From Neisseria lactamica (lineage in GTDB: Bacteria; Pseudomonadota; Gammaproteobacteria; Burkholderiales; Neisseriaceae), in NCBI GenBank assembly GCA_001067655.1, contig JUNU01000066.1, positions 1-13,171 of the forward strand: a stretch of DNA of 13,171 nt, in the 5' to 3' direction. The position numbers were made by a program, and so were the translations under genes. The notes beneath the pieces were generated by a model. The model did no database searches, was not told the DNA's origin, and saw only the letters and a program-made list of their open reading frames with translations. Below are positions 5,999 through 12,991 of this stretch, piece after piece (position 1 is the stretch's first letter; each line of letters opens with the position of its first letter).

Positions 5999-7236
5999 AT
6001 ACCAGAAGAGTCGTAGTAACGGGCATAGGCGGCATTACCGCTTTCGGCCGCGATTGGCAAAGCATACAGGCGGCGTTTAAAGCCGAAAAAAATGCCGTCA
6101 AATACATGGATTGGCGCGAACGTTTCCCCGAATTGGAAGCGCAACTGGGCGCGCCGATTGAAGGCTACACTCCGCCCGAACATTGGACGCGCAAGCAACT
6201 CAGAAGCATGGGGCGCGTGTCGCACCTGTGTGTTGATGCGGCGGAGCAGGCCCTGACGGATGCAGGTTTGCTTGGAGACGAAAGTATTACTGACGGACGC
6301 ATGGGCGTGGCGTGCGGTTCGTCTGTCGGCAGTACCAAAGACATCGGCGACATGGGCGAACTTCTGAACACCGGCACATCGCGCAATTTCAACGCCAATA
6401 CTTATGTGCGCATGATGCCGCACACGACCGCCGCCAATATCGGCATCTTTTTCGGATTGAAAGGGCGCATCATTCCGACGTCGAGCGCGTGTTCGTCCGG
6501 CAGCCAAGGCATAGGCTATGCCTACGAAGCGATCAAATACGGCATGATAGACATGATGCTGGCGGGCGGCGGCGAAGAATTTTGTCCGTCTGAAGTGTAT
6601 GTTTTCGACTCGCTCTACGCCGCCAGCCGCCGCAACGGCGAACCCGAACTGACCCCGCGTCCTTACGACAACGGACGCGACGGCTTGGTCATCGGCGAAG
6701 GCGCAGGGATTTTTGTGTTGGAAGAATTGGAACACGCCAAACGGCGCGGAGCGAAAATTTATGCCGAACTCGTCGGCTACGGCGCCAACAGTGACGGCAG
6801 CCACGTTACCCAGCCGCAAAAAGAAACCATGCAGAAATGTATGGAACTCGCGCTGCAAGATGCAGGCATTACGCCTGACAAAATCGGCTACGTCAGCGGC
6901 CACGGTACGGCGACTGAAAAAGGCGACATCGCCGAAACGCTGGCGACCGAAGCCGTGTTCGGATTCGTTCCCATGAGTTCGCAAAAAAGCTATCTCGGCC
7001 ATACGCTCGGCGCGTGCGGCGCGCTGGAAGCGTGGTTCACCATTGAAATGATGAACAACGGCTGGTTTGCCCCGACCGTCAATCTGCACGACATCGACCC
7101 GCGTTGCGGCAAGGTGGACTATATTTTGAGCGGCGGCCGCGAAATCGAAACGGATTATGTGGTCAGCAACAATTTCGCTTTCGGCGGTGTGAATACTTCG
7201 CTGGTGTTCAAACGCTGGCGGGATGAAAACGCTTAA
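5992..7236 (+). CDS. apeR: Beta-ketoacyl-ACP synthase (ApeR)
   Basis: A 414-residue FabF-type ketosynthase with the full Cys-His-His triad: Cys167 in TSSACSSGSQG, His304 in SGHGTATEKGD and His337 in QKSYLGHTLGACG. It should catalyse decarboxylative condensation of malonyl-ACP with the aryl or polyenoyl chain. In studied APE systems ApeR forms a homodimer and works beside the ApeO-ApeC heterodimer. Here it is the only catalytically complete ketosynthase visible. The start is GTG at 5992 or TTG at 5995. GGAGG at 5984-5988 is 3 nt from the GTG but 6 nt from the TTG, so the TTG may be the true start. It is the last gene of apePQR, followed by a strong bidirectional terminator. Confidence 0.92.
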   Translation: MLNTRRVVVTGIGGITAFGRDWQSIQAAFKAEKNAVKYMDWRERFPELEAQLGAPIEGYTPPEHWTRKQLRSMGRVSHLCVDAAEQALTDAGLLGDESITDGRMGVACGSSVGSTKDIGDMGELLNTGTSRNFNANTYVRMMPHTTAANIGIFFGLKGRIIPTSSACSSGSQGIGYAYEAIKYGMIDMMLAGGGEEFCPSEVYVFDSLYAASRRNGEPELTPRPYDNGRDGLVIGEGAGIFVLEELEHAKRRGAKIYAELVGYGANSDGSHVTQPQKETMQKCMELALQDAGITPDKIGYVSGHGTATEKGDIAETLATEAVFGFVPMSSQKSYLGHTLGACGALEAWFTIEMMNNGWFAPTVNLHDIDPRCGKVDYILSGGREIETDYVVSNNFAFGGVNTSLVFKRWRDENA

Positions 7237-7260
7237 TCGCAGCCGCGTTATCACAAAATC

Positions 7261-7310
7261 AAAAAGGTCGTCTGAAACCGTTTGACTCAACGTTTTCAGA
7301 CGACCTTTTT
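7261..7310. terminator. Bidirectional terminator from inverted uptake sequences
   Basis: Two uptake sequences in inverted orientation (7265-7276 and 7295-7306) form a perfect 17-base stem, 7261-7277 with 7294-7310, including flanking A and T tracts. A run of five T follows the stem in both reading directions. It separates the converging apeR (plus) and rubredoxin (minus) genes and should stop transcription from both sides. Confidence 0.92.
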
Positions 7311-7323
7311 AGTGTGTCCAAAG

Positions 7324-7494
7324 CTATATCACGAAATCCAGCAGGTAAAAGTCTTCTTTGCCCACGCCGCATTCAGGGCATTTCCAATCGTCGGGGATAT
7401 CATCGAATTTGGTGCCGGGGGCGATACCGTGTTCGGGATCGCCGAGGTCTTCGTCGTAAATCCAGCCGCAGGGGCCGCACATGTATTGTGCCAT
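7324..7494 (-). CDS. Rubredoxin
   Basis: A 56-residue rubredoxin. The four iron ligands are Cys6 and Cys9 (CGPCGWIYDE) and Cys39 and Cys42 (DWKCPECGVGKEDF), with the conserved GDPEHGIAPGTKFDDIPDDW between them. It is a small cytosolic one-electron carrier with a mononuclear Fe(Cys)4 centre. AAGGA (7502-7506 on the complement) is well spaced before the ATG. It lies 85 nt downstream of the acyl-CoA-dehydrogenase-like gene on the same strand, with an uptake hairpin lacking a T-tract between them, so some co-transcription is likely. Partners could be a hydroxylase, a rubredoxin reductase or the neighbouring flavoprotein; the sequence does not decide. Confidence 0.95.
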   Translation of the reverse strand: MAQYMCGPCGWIYDEDLGDPEHGIAPGTKFDDIPDDWKCPECGVGKEDFYLLDFVI

Positions 7495-7516
7495 GGTGTG
7501 TTCCTTCTAATGATTG

Positions 7517-7557
7517 AGGTCGTCTGAAAACGGTCGGCAAAAGGTTTTCAGACGACC
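7517..7557. terminator. Uptake-sequence hairpin between flavoprotein and rubredoxin genes
   Basis: Inverted uptake cores (12-mer at 7517-7528, 10-mer core at 7547-7556) give a 14-base stem, 7518-7531 with 7544-7557. No T-tract follows on either strand, so it is likely a weak or partial terminator, or an mRNA-stability element, between the two minus-strand genes. Confidence 0.75.
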
Positions 7558-7579
7558 CCTTGTTGGTCTGTTTCAACCC

Positions 7580-8668
7580 TTATGCCGCTTCCAGCGCCGC
7601 GATTTCTTTGCGCAAGTGTTTCAACGCGGGGGTAACGATGGCGACGAACATGGCTTCGCGGACGCGGCGTTGGGCGGGGCTGCGCATGAGGTAGCCTTTG
7701 GCGCCGGCGTGTAAGGCGGCGGATTGGGCGGCGGCAAGCGTCAGCTCGGCGGCAGCGGCGCGCAGTTTCAGCGTGGCGAGGTTGTCGGGCGTGTTGTTCC
7801 AAGCCAAGTCTGCCAGTCGTTCGGTGGTTTGCCATGCCTCGTCCAAGGCGGCTTTAAGGCTGTCGTAGCTGTCGTCGAGATAGCTGTTGACATCGGCGTT
7901 GACGACGTTGGCGATGCGGATGATGCCGAGGCTGCCGTCAATCACGCCCGCGCCGATGCCGATTTGCAGCAGGATAAAGCCGGACTTGATGGAGGCGATG
8001 TAGTCGGAGAACTGTTCGGGCGCGGCAATCACGTCTTCGTCAGGGATGAATACGTCTTTGAAGTTCAGGCTGAACGTGCGCGTGCCTTCGAGGGCGCAAA
8101 ATTCGGGGCAGGCTTGCAGGGTTACGCCTTCCCATTGTCCGCCGGTGATGAACATGACGTAGCCGTCGCCGATTTGGGCGGTATTCGCCCAGATGTGGTC
8201 TTCGCCGATGTTGGATACCCACGGCAGCGCGCCGCTGACTTTGTAGCCGCCATCCACGCGCTCGGCTTGAAGGTTGTGTTTTTCAATGCCGGCGAGGTGT
8301 TTGACGGTATTGGACATGCCCGTACCCGCCAATACTTTGCCTTGCAGGATGTCGGCGAGGTATTTGTCTTTGACGGCTTGGTTGGGCGTTTGGTGCAGAT
8401 ACCACGCGCAAGCTGCCTGACACCATGCGCTGAACGAGGTCGCGCCGCATTCTTTGCCGACTTCGCGCAAGACGGCGATTTGCGTCGCCAAACCCAAGCC
8501 GTTGCCGCCTTCCGCTTCCGTACCGACTGCGCCGAATCCGCCGATGGCGCCGAGTTCGCGCATAAAATCTTCGGGATACAAGCCATTGCGGTCGATTTCG
8601 TCCACTAAGGGTTTGAGTTTGGTTTTGACGAGTTCGGCAACTTGAGACAATAAGGTTTCACGGTTCAT
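7580..8668 (-). CDS. Acyl-CoA dehydrogenase-like flavoprotein
   Basis: A 362-residue member of the acyl-CoA dehydrogenase superfamily. It shows a helical N-terminal domain with EAEGGNGLGL at 51-60, the middle beta domain from GTGMSNTVKHLAG (115-127) through WVSNIGEDHIWAN and FKDVFIPDEDV (203-213), and a helical C-terminal domain ending GAKGYLMRSPAQRRVREA at 322-339. FAD should bind between the middle and C-terminal domains. Where classical enzymes carry the catalytic-base Glu after this segment, I read VAIVTPALKHLRKE, with no Glu in the usual YEG context. The base may lie elsewhere, or the protein may work as a flavin monooxygenase-like or other redox enzyme. AAGGAT seven bases before the ATG supports the start. 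Rubredoxin follows on the same strand. The substrate is unknown. Confidence 0.8.
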   Translation of the reverse strand: MNRETLLSQVAELVKTKLKPLVDEIDRNGLYPEDFMRELGAIGGFGAVGTEAEGGNGLGLATQIAVLREVGKECGATSFSAWCQAACAWYLHQTPNQAVKDKYLADILQGKVLAGTGMSNTVKHLAGIEKHNLQAERVDGGYKVSGALPWVSNIGEDHIWANTAQIGDGYVMFITGGQWEGVTLQACPEFCALEGTRTFSLNFKDVFIPDEDVIAAPEQFSDYIASIKSGFILLQIGIGAGVIDGSLGIIRIANVVNADVNSYLDDSYDSLKAALDEAWQTTERLADLAWNNTPDNLATLKLRAAAAELTLAAAQSAALHAGAKGYLMRSPAQRRVREAMFVAIVTPALKHLRKEIAALEAA

Positions 8669-8757
8669 GGTCTTATCCTTGAAAATGTGTGCGGACGGCG
8701 CGGGAGCGTTCCGTTGGAAAGGGGAAGCAGTCCGTTACAGGGACGGCATTTTTGAAA

Positions 8758-8810
8758 AAGGTCGTCTGAAAACGGGCAAACGGTTTTGCCGCCGCTTTTC
8801 AGACGACCTT
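8758..8810. terminator. Inverted uptake-sequence terminator after the AhpD-like gene
   Basis: Uptake sequences at 8759-8770 and 8798-8809 form a 15-base stem, 8758-8772 with 8796-8810, around a 23-base loop. The loop can itself fold at GGCAAA-N-TTTGCC. On the minus strand a run of five T follows, ten bases beyond the stop codon of the AhpD-like gene, so it terminates that gene. Confidence 0.9.
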
Positions 8811-8819
8811 GGGTCAGAA

Positions 8820-9368
8820 TCAGGCGAACGCCTGCAATTCAGGGTTGATTTCTGTTTGAGCGACGTTGTTGACGTAGTTGCACAAAGTCGCCAAGGCAAC
8901 GCCCATTACGACTTCGACAGCCTGCTGTTGGTTGTAGCCTGCATCGAAGAAGGCTTTGAGTTCAGCATCGGATACCGCGCCTTTTTTCGCCATCACGGCT
9001 TGGGTAAACGCGGCGAGCGCGCCCAGTTTGGCATCGTCAAATTCACCTGCCGCCAACGCGCGCGCGGCTTTGATGGATTGCTCGGACAGGAGTTTTTTCA
9101 GGGTTGCCAGCTTGGTGTGGCCTGCCACGCAGAAACCGCATTCGTTGGTGCGGGCGGCGATGATTTGGATAACTTCGACTTCACCGGGAGTCAGGCTGTT
9201 GGCGGCGTTCAGTTTGCCGACTTCTTGATAGAACGCCAACGCTTCAGGCGCGTTTGCCAGCACGCCGATGAGGTTAGGGATGAAGCCGTTGTTTTTCAAC
9301 GCGGCTTCGACGCGGGGTTTTGCTGCTTCGGGAGCGGTTTCGACGGTGTGTACGGTTAAGCGTGCCAT
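8820..9368 (-). CDS. Carboxymuconolactone decarboxylase / AhpD-like protein
   Basis: A 182-residue all-helical CMD/AhpD-superfamily protein. The signature is NECGFCVAGHTKLA, giving Glu76, Cys77, Cys80 and His84: a redox CxxC followed by His four residues later, as in AhpD-type peroxidase or disulfide-reductase members. A true decarboxylase role is unlikely given the CxxC; a thiol-based peroxide or disulfide role is inferred. I start at the ATG at 9368-9366, where AAAGG lies seven bases upstream. An upstream ATG would add 37 poorly conserved-looking residues. It has its own terminator at 8758-8810, so it is probably transcribed alone. The promoter must lie in 9369-9480, but no convincing -35/-10 pair was found there. 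Confidence 0.85.
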   Translation of the reverse strand: MARLTVHTVETAPEAAKPRVEAALKNNGFIPNLIGVLANAPEALAFYQEVGKLNAANSLTPGEVEVIQIIAARTNECGFCVAGHTKLATLKKLLSEQSIKAARALAAGEFDDAKLGALAAFTQAVMAKKGAVSDAELKAFFDAGYNQQQAVEVVMGVALATLCNYVNNVAQTEINPELQAFA

Positions 9369-9481
9369 ATTTATACCTTTGTTTTCAGTGTATTGAACGG
9401 AATGTGGCATACTACTCCGATTGGCGTTTTTCGGGAAAGACTGATTGGTTATGTGCTGCAAACCAAAAGTTATAAGCAAAA

Positions 9482-9524
9482 AAAGGTCGTCTGAAAACCA
9501 AATACAGTTTTCAGACGACCTTTA
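9482..9524. terminator. Uptake-sequence terminator, copy 1 of an exact 43-bp repeat
   Basis: Uptake sequences at 9484-9495 and 9510-9521 in inverted orientation make a long stem with a loop around CAAATACA. It lies nine bases beyond the stop of the broken lipoprotein gene and is followed on the minus strand by seven T, so it is a strong terminator for that gene. The entire 43 bases, loop included, recur at 10035-10077. Confidence 0.93.
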
Positions 9525-9532
9525 TATAAATT

Positions 9533-10003
9533 TTAACGAATCTTCTTCAGCAACTTGACCTCTTCCGACAAATACGGGCTTTTCATACCCAATATTTCAA
9601 GCATCTCAGCCTCGCTGATATTTTTTGAAACGTCATCCAAACGTCCCCCGTTAAATCCATTCTTCCTTCTTTCATATATAGCCACATGCCCGGCATGTTC
9701 ATCATACAGCTATGCAGATTGTAAAACACCGGTCTGGTCGTAGAGCACATGCCACTATTCTTTTTCCTGCGGTCCGAATCCGCAAAGAAAAGCCAGATCA
9801 TTTTCTTCACCAATGAACATCAACATTTTAGGGTTCAAGCTACTGCGTTTCGCATAATAAATGGTTGCCGGCGGGCGAGGATTTTCCTTTATGGCGCAAA
9901 GCCCTTGAGGCGTAGACGTTTCTTTGTGCAAAACGTTTTTGCAACCTGATGCGGCGAATACGGTCAATGTCGCGGCAGCCAGAAATCTACCGATATTTTT
10001 CAT
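9533..10003 (-). pseudogene. Broken lipoprotein gene with two in-frame TAG stops
   Basis: The ATG at 10003 has GAAGGG six bases upstream and opens a clear lipoprotein signal peptide, with lipobox ASGC and Cys21. The frame runs 82 codons to a TAG at 9757-9755. The same frame then continues as WHVLYDQTGVLQSA, hits a second TAG at 9712-9710, and continues as LYDEHAGHVAIYERRKNGFN through LEILGMKSPYLSEEVKLLKK to a TAA at 9533. The composition of these later segments looks coding, and the terminator sits right after the final TAA, so the ancestral product was probably about 156 residues. Both stops differ by one base from CAG (Gln). No indel is needed to explain the break. A shortened 82-residue secreted lipoprotein could still be made. 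I do not recognise the family. Confidence 0.75.
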
Positions 10004-10034
10004 TTTGCCCTTCTTTGTTTTAACGGTTTATATG

Positions 10035-10077
10035 AAAGGTCGTCTGAAAACCAAATACAGTTTTCAGACGACCTTTA
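10035..10077. terminator. Uptake-sequence terminator of hemC, copy 2 of an exact 43-bp repeat
   Basis: Inverted uptake sequences at 10037-10048 and 10063-10074, identical over 43 bases to 9482-9524, including the loop. It lies 12 bases beyond the hemC stop codon on the minus strand. The downstream run is only three T followed by CATATAAA, so it is a weaker terminator than copy 1. Only 31 bases separate it from the ATG of the broken lipoprotein gene. Confidence 0.9.
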
Positions 10078-10089
10078 GTATCAACCGAT

Positions 10090-11028
10090 TTATTCGGCTT
10101 GTTCTTTCAAAACGGCTTCAATCAATTCTTGCGCGCCGTCGTCCGCCAGCTTTTTGGCAACCACGCGTCCGAGCGCGTCGGCGTAGGCGGCGGGGGCTTG
10201 CGCGTCTGCCTGCAAGATGACCGAGCCGTCGGGATGTCCGACCAGTCCGCGCAGGGTGAGCAGTCCGTCTTCTTCGGTGCAATACGCGGCAAGCGGGACT
10301 TGGCAGCTTCCGCCCAAAGCGCGGGCGAGGGCGCGTTCGGCGGTAACGCAGGCGTGTGTTGTGTCGTGGTTTAAGGGTTTCAATACGTCGAGAAGGTCGG
10401 TGCGGTGTGCGGCGATTTCGATGCCCAACGCGCCTTGTCCGGCGGCGGGCAGGCTGTCAGCTTCGGAGAGAATCAGGCGGATGCGTTCGTCCAGTTCCAA
10501 ACGCTGTAATCCGGCGGCGGCAAGGATGATGGCATCGTATTCACCGTTGTCGAGTTTGGACAGGCGGGTTTGTACGTTGCCGCGCAGGGGCTTGATGACT
10601 AAGTGCGGATAGCGGGCGCGCAACTGGGCTTCGCGGCGCAGGCTGGAGGTGCCGACAATCGCGCCTTTGGGCATTTCTTCCAAGCGCGCGTATTGGTTGG
10701 ATACGAACGCGTCAAACGGATTGGCGCGCTCGCCGATGGCGGCAAGGGCGAAGCCTTCGGGCAAATCCATCGGCACGTCTTTAATCGAATGCACTGCCAA
10801 ATCGGCGCGTCCGTCCTGCAAGGCTTGTTCCAACTCTTTGATAAACAGGCCTTTGCCGCCGATTTTCGACAGGGTTTTGTCCAAAATCTGGTCGCCGCGC
10901 GTGGTCATGCCCAAGATTTCGACTTCGCAGTCGGGATACAGGGTTTTCAGACGACCTTGGATATGTTTTGCCTGCCACATGGCAAGCAGGCTTTCACGGC
11001 TGGCGATAACAAGTTTTTTCGGGTTCAT
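10090..11028 (-). CDS. hemC: Porphobilinogen deaminase (hydroxymethylbilane synthase)
   Basis: A 312-residue HemC, full length. It joins four porphobilinogens into hydroxymethylbilane in the cytosolic heme pathway. Visible landmarks are KLVIASRESLLAMWQA at the N-terminus, TTRGDQILD at 42-50, GGKGLFIKELE at 57-67, HSIKDVPMD with catalytic Asp84, GTSSLRREAQL at 126-136, LRGNVQTRLSKLD at 148-160, and Cys242 in GGSCQVPLA, which holds the dipyrromethane cofactor. The start matches the usual N-terminus, though its Shine-Dalgarno is weak. It lies 46 nt after the small lipoprotein gene on the same strand and is probably co-transcribed with it. An uptake sequence at 10946-10957 encodes GRLK inside the protein (residues 25-28). 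Confidence 0.97.
   Translation of the reverse strand: MNPKKLVIASRESLLAMWQAKHIQGRLKTLYPDCEVEILGMTTRGDQILDKTLSKIGGKGLFIKELEQALQDGRADLAVHSIKDVPMDLPEGFALAAIGERANPFDAFVSNQYARLEEMPKGAIVGTSSLRREAQLRARYPHLVIKPLRGNVQTRLSKLDNGEYDAIILAAAGLQRLELDERIRLILSEADSLPAAGQGALGIEIAAHRTDLLDVLKPLNHDTTHACVTAERALARALGGSCQVPLAAYCTEEDGLLTLRGLVGHPDGSVILQADAQAPAAYADALGRVVAKKLADDGAQELIEAVLKEQAE
10946..10957 (-). repeat. DNA uptake sequence inside hemC
   Basis: AGGTCGTCTGAA in the sense of the gene, giving GRLK in IQGRLKTL near the N-terminus. This position is a surface helix end in HemC proteins and tolerates variation. Confidence 0.9.
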
Positions 11029-11074
11029 TTGCAGTTTCTGATTTTCTAATTCATGAGGCGGGAAGTTCGACAGT

Positions 11075-11452
11075 CTAACACAAACTTTCTACGGTAACTG
11101 CCTGATTGTACTTGCTCAAAGGACCGAATCCGTTGCCTTGGTTTTGTTCTTTGGTCAGCACTTTCCCCTGAATGCAGACATTGTTCAGGGTAACGTTATA
11201 TGAGCCGGAACTCAGGCGGTTCTTTTCTACTTGGTCCATCAGGCTTTCGCCGCCGTTGAGGAAATAGGTTTTACCATTGGCGGTAAATTCAGCCTGTTCG
11301 AGCGAATAATGGACTGTTCCTGTCATTTTGACCGTATCGCCGCTGTTTTTTTCTGCCGTCGCTTCCGTCGGTCGGGCAGCCGACGTTTCGATTTTGTTTT
11401 GCGGGGAACAGGCGGTCAGGGCAATCAGTATGGGGAAAAGAAATTTGTTCAT
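11075..11452 (-). CDS. Small lipoprotein of unknown function
   Basis: A 125-residue predicted lipoprotein. It has a short signal peptide MNKFLFPILIALTAC with lipobox LTAC, lipidated Cys15. A low-complexity, Ala/Thr/Glu-rich linker runs to about residue 38, followed by a compact domain from about 42 to 125 that is probably beta-rich (TGTVHYSLEQAEF, SGSYNVTLNNVCIQGKVL). Cys93 and the C-terminal Cys125 could form a disulfide in the periplasm. I do not recognise the family. It lies directly upstream of hemC on the same strand with a 46-nt gap and is divergent from ybeY. No strong Shine-Dalgarno is visible before the ATG. Confidence 0.8.
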   Translation of the reverse strand: MNKFLFPILIALTACSPQNKIETSAARPTEATAEKNSGDTVKMTGTVHYSLEQAEFTANGKTYFLNGGESLMDQVEKNRLSSGSYNVTLNNVCIQGKVLTKEQNQGNGFGPLSKYNQAVTVESLC

Positions 11453-11623
11453 TTGAAAGTACCGTGGTTGAAAGGTATTCCGCTGAGAATCTTCGGAAAA
11501 GCCGTTAAACTATATCTGTTGCAACGAAATAAATTATAATGTGTAGTGGCATGATGTTAGTGCATACTGCCGTAAAATAAAACTTATTCTCTAAAAACAT
11601 TTTAAACCCAACAGTCTTACAGC

Positions 11624-12139
11624 ATGAAACGCGCCAAAAAATATCCCTTCTTATCGTTGCAGCGGCAACGTTTCTGTCTGAATTTTGAAAACGCCTCAAC
11701 CGCCGCCAATCTTCCAAGCGAACGCGACTTCTACCGCTGGGCATGGGCGGCGTTGAAAAACGAATACCGCCGCGCCGACATCAGCCTGATTCTTCTGGAC
11801 GAAGAAGAAGCCCGCGCCTACAACCGCGATTACCGCGGCAAAGACTACGCCACCAATGTGTTGAGTTTTGCCTTGAACGAAGGCGAAATTCTGCCCGATC
11901 AAGTTTCAGACGAGCTTTGCGGCGATTTGATCATCTGCCCGCAAGTCGTGTTGAAAGAAGCTGCCGAGCAGGGCAAAACCGCCGAGCAGCACTTTGCCCA
12001 CCTGACCATGCACGGCACGCTGCATCTGATGGGCTACGACCACATCGAAGAGGCCGAGGCAGAAGAAATGGAGGCACTCGAAATCCGCCTGATGCAGGCG
12101 GCAGGTTATCCCAACCCCTACCAAGAGGACGAATACTGA
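11624..12139 (+). CDS. ybeY: Endoribonuclease / rRNA maturation factor YbeY
   Basis: A 171-residue YbeY (UPF0054) metalloenzyme that acts in 16S rRNA 3'-end maturation and ribosome quality control. The zinc motif is HGTLHLMGYDH with His130, His134 and His140, and the upstream RGKDYATNVLSF and GDLIICPQVV stretches are typical of the family. It is slightly longer than average because of a basic N-terminus (MKRAKKYPF). The Shine-Dalgarno is weak. A TATAAT at 11535-11540 in the divergent region could serve as its -10, but no matching -35 is evident. The stop codon is one base from the corC ATG, so the pair forms an operon, as ybeY and corC (ybeX) do in many proteobacteria. A one-mismatch uptake sequence lies at 11904-11915. 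Confidence 0.95.
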   Translation: MKRAKKYPFLSLQRQRFCLNFENASTAANLPSERDFYRWAWAALKNEYRRADISLILLDEEEARAYNRDYRGKDYATNVLSFALNEGEILPDQVSDELCGDLIICPQVVLKEAAEQGKTAEQHFAHLTMHGTLHLMGYDHIEEAEAEEMEALEIRLMQAAGYPNPYQEDEY

Positions 12140-12140
12140 A

Positions 12141-12965
12141 ATGGACGACACCCGGTCGAAACCGACATTTTTCGAACGTTTGATTTCCCGACTTGCCGGC
12201 GAACCCGATTCCGCCGAAGACGTACTCAGCCTGCTGCGGCAGGCGCACGAGCAGGAAGTGTTTGACGCGGATACACTTTTGCGGCTGGAAAAAGTCCTCG
12301 ACTTTGCCGATTTGGAAGTGCGCGATGCCATGATTACCCGCAGCCACATGAACGTTTTGAAAGAAAACGACAGCATCGAACGCATTACCGCCTATGTCAT
12401 CGAAACCGCCCATTCCCGCTTCCCCGTCATCGGCGAAGACAAAGACGAAGTCCTCGGCATCCTGCACGCCAAAGATCTGCTCAAATACATGTTCAATCCA
12501 GAGCAGTTCAACCTCAAATCCATCCTTCGTCCTGCCGTTTTCGTACCCGAAGGCAAATCGCTGAACGCGCTTTTGAAAGAATTCCGCGAGCAGCGCAACC
12601 ACATGGCAATCGTTATCGACGAATACGGCGGCACGTCGGGTTTGGTAACTTTTGAAGACATTATCGAACAAATCGTTGGCGACATCGAAGACGAGTTTGA
12701 CGAAGACGAAAGTGCGGACAATATCCACGCCGTTTCCACCGAACGCTGGCGTATCAACGCCGTAACCGAAATCGAAGACATCAACGCCTTTTTCGGTACG
12801 GAGTACAGCAGCGAAGAAGCCGACAGCATCGGCGGGCTGGTCATTCAGGAATTGGGACACCTGCCCGTGCGCGGCGAAAAAGTCGTGATCGGCGGCTTGC
12901 AGTTCACCGTCGCCCGCGCCGACAACCGTCGGTTGCACACGCTGATGGCGACCAAGGTGAAATAA
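12141..12965 (+). CDS. corC: CorC/HlyC-family CBS-domain protein
   Basis: A 274-residue cytosolic CorC (YbeX) type protein. A tandem CBS pair covers roughly residues 60-182 (VRDAMITRSHM, FPVIGEDKDEVLGILHAKDL, then AIVIDEYGGTSGLVTFEDI), followed by the acidic DIEDEFDEDE and a CorC_HlyC domain at about 197-272. It lacks the N-terminal DUF21 membrane domain of the longer paralogues. Proposed roles in this family are magnesium/cobalt efflux and ribosome-related functions, and the latter fits its coupling to ybeY. AGAGGA lies 11 nt before the ATG, which starts one base after the ybeY stop. A strong uptake-sequence terminator follows 26 nt after the gene. Confidence 0.93.
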   Translation: MDDTRSKPTFFERLISRLAGEPDSAEDVLSLLRQAHEQEVFDADTLLRLEKVLDFADLEVRDAMITRSHMNVLKENDSIERITAYVIETAHSRFPVIGEDKDEVLGILHAKDLLKYMFNPEQFNLKSILRPAVFVPEGKSLNALLKEFREQRNHMAIVIDEYGGTSGLVTFEDIIEQIVGDIEDEFDEDESADNIHAVSTERWRINAVTEIEDINAFFGTEYSSEEADSIGGLVIQELGHLPVRGEKVVIGGLQFTVARADNRRLHTLMATKVK

Positions 12966-12991
12966 CAATTTACTTGAAGAACAAATGAAGC

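Noticed and set aside
6583..6594. Uptake-like GTCCGTCTGAAG inside apeR
   Set aside because: Lacks the full core; it is ordinary coding sequence for CPSEV.
5725..7290. A 521-codon open frame on the minus strand, antisense to apeR
   Set aside because: It mirrors the codon-position bias of the ketosynthase gene, which has a full catalytic triad and proper operon context. The antisense peptide has no recognisable motif and runs through the terminator.
7724..8608. A 294-codon plus-strand open frame over the acyl-CoA-dehydrogenase-like gene
   Set aside because: Antisense shadow in GC-rich coding DNA; the minus-strand protein has clear family motifs and a Shine-Dalgarno.
8820..9479. A longer version of the AhpD-like protein starting at 9479
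   Set aside because: The extra 37 residues do not look like family sequence and would start almost inside the neighbouring terminator; the ATG at 9368 has a good Shine-Dalgarno.
9583..9813. A 76-codon minus-strand frame overlapping the broken lipoprotein gene
   Set aside because: The other frame, continuing the lipoprotein past the TAG codons, gives a more protein-like sequence and ends just before the terminator; this one ends inside it.
11535..11540. TATAAT upstream of ybeY as a promoter
   Set aside because: No -35-like hexamer at a proper spacing on either strand; mentioned with ybeY but not called as a feature.
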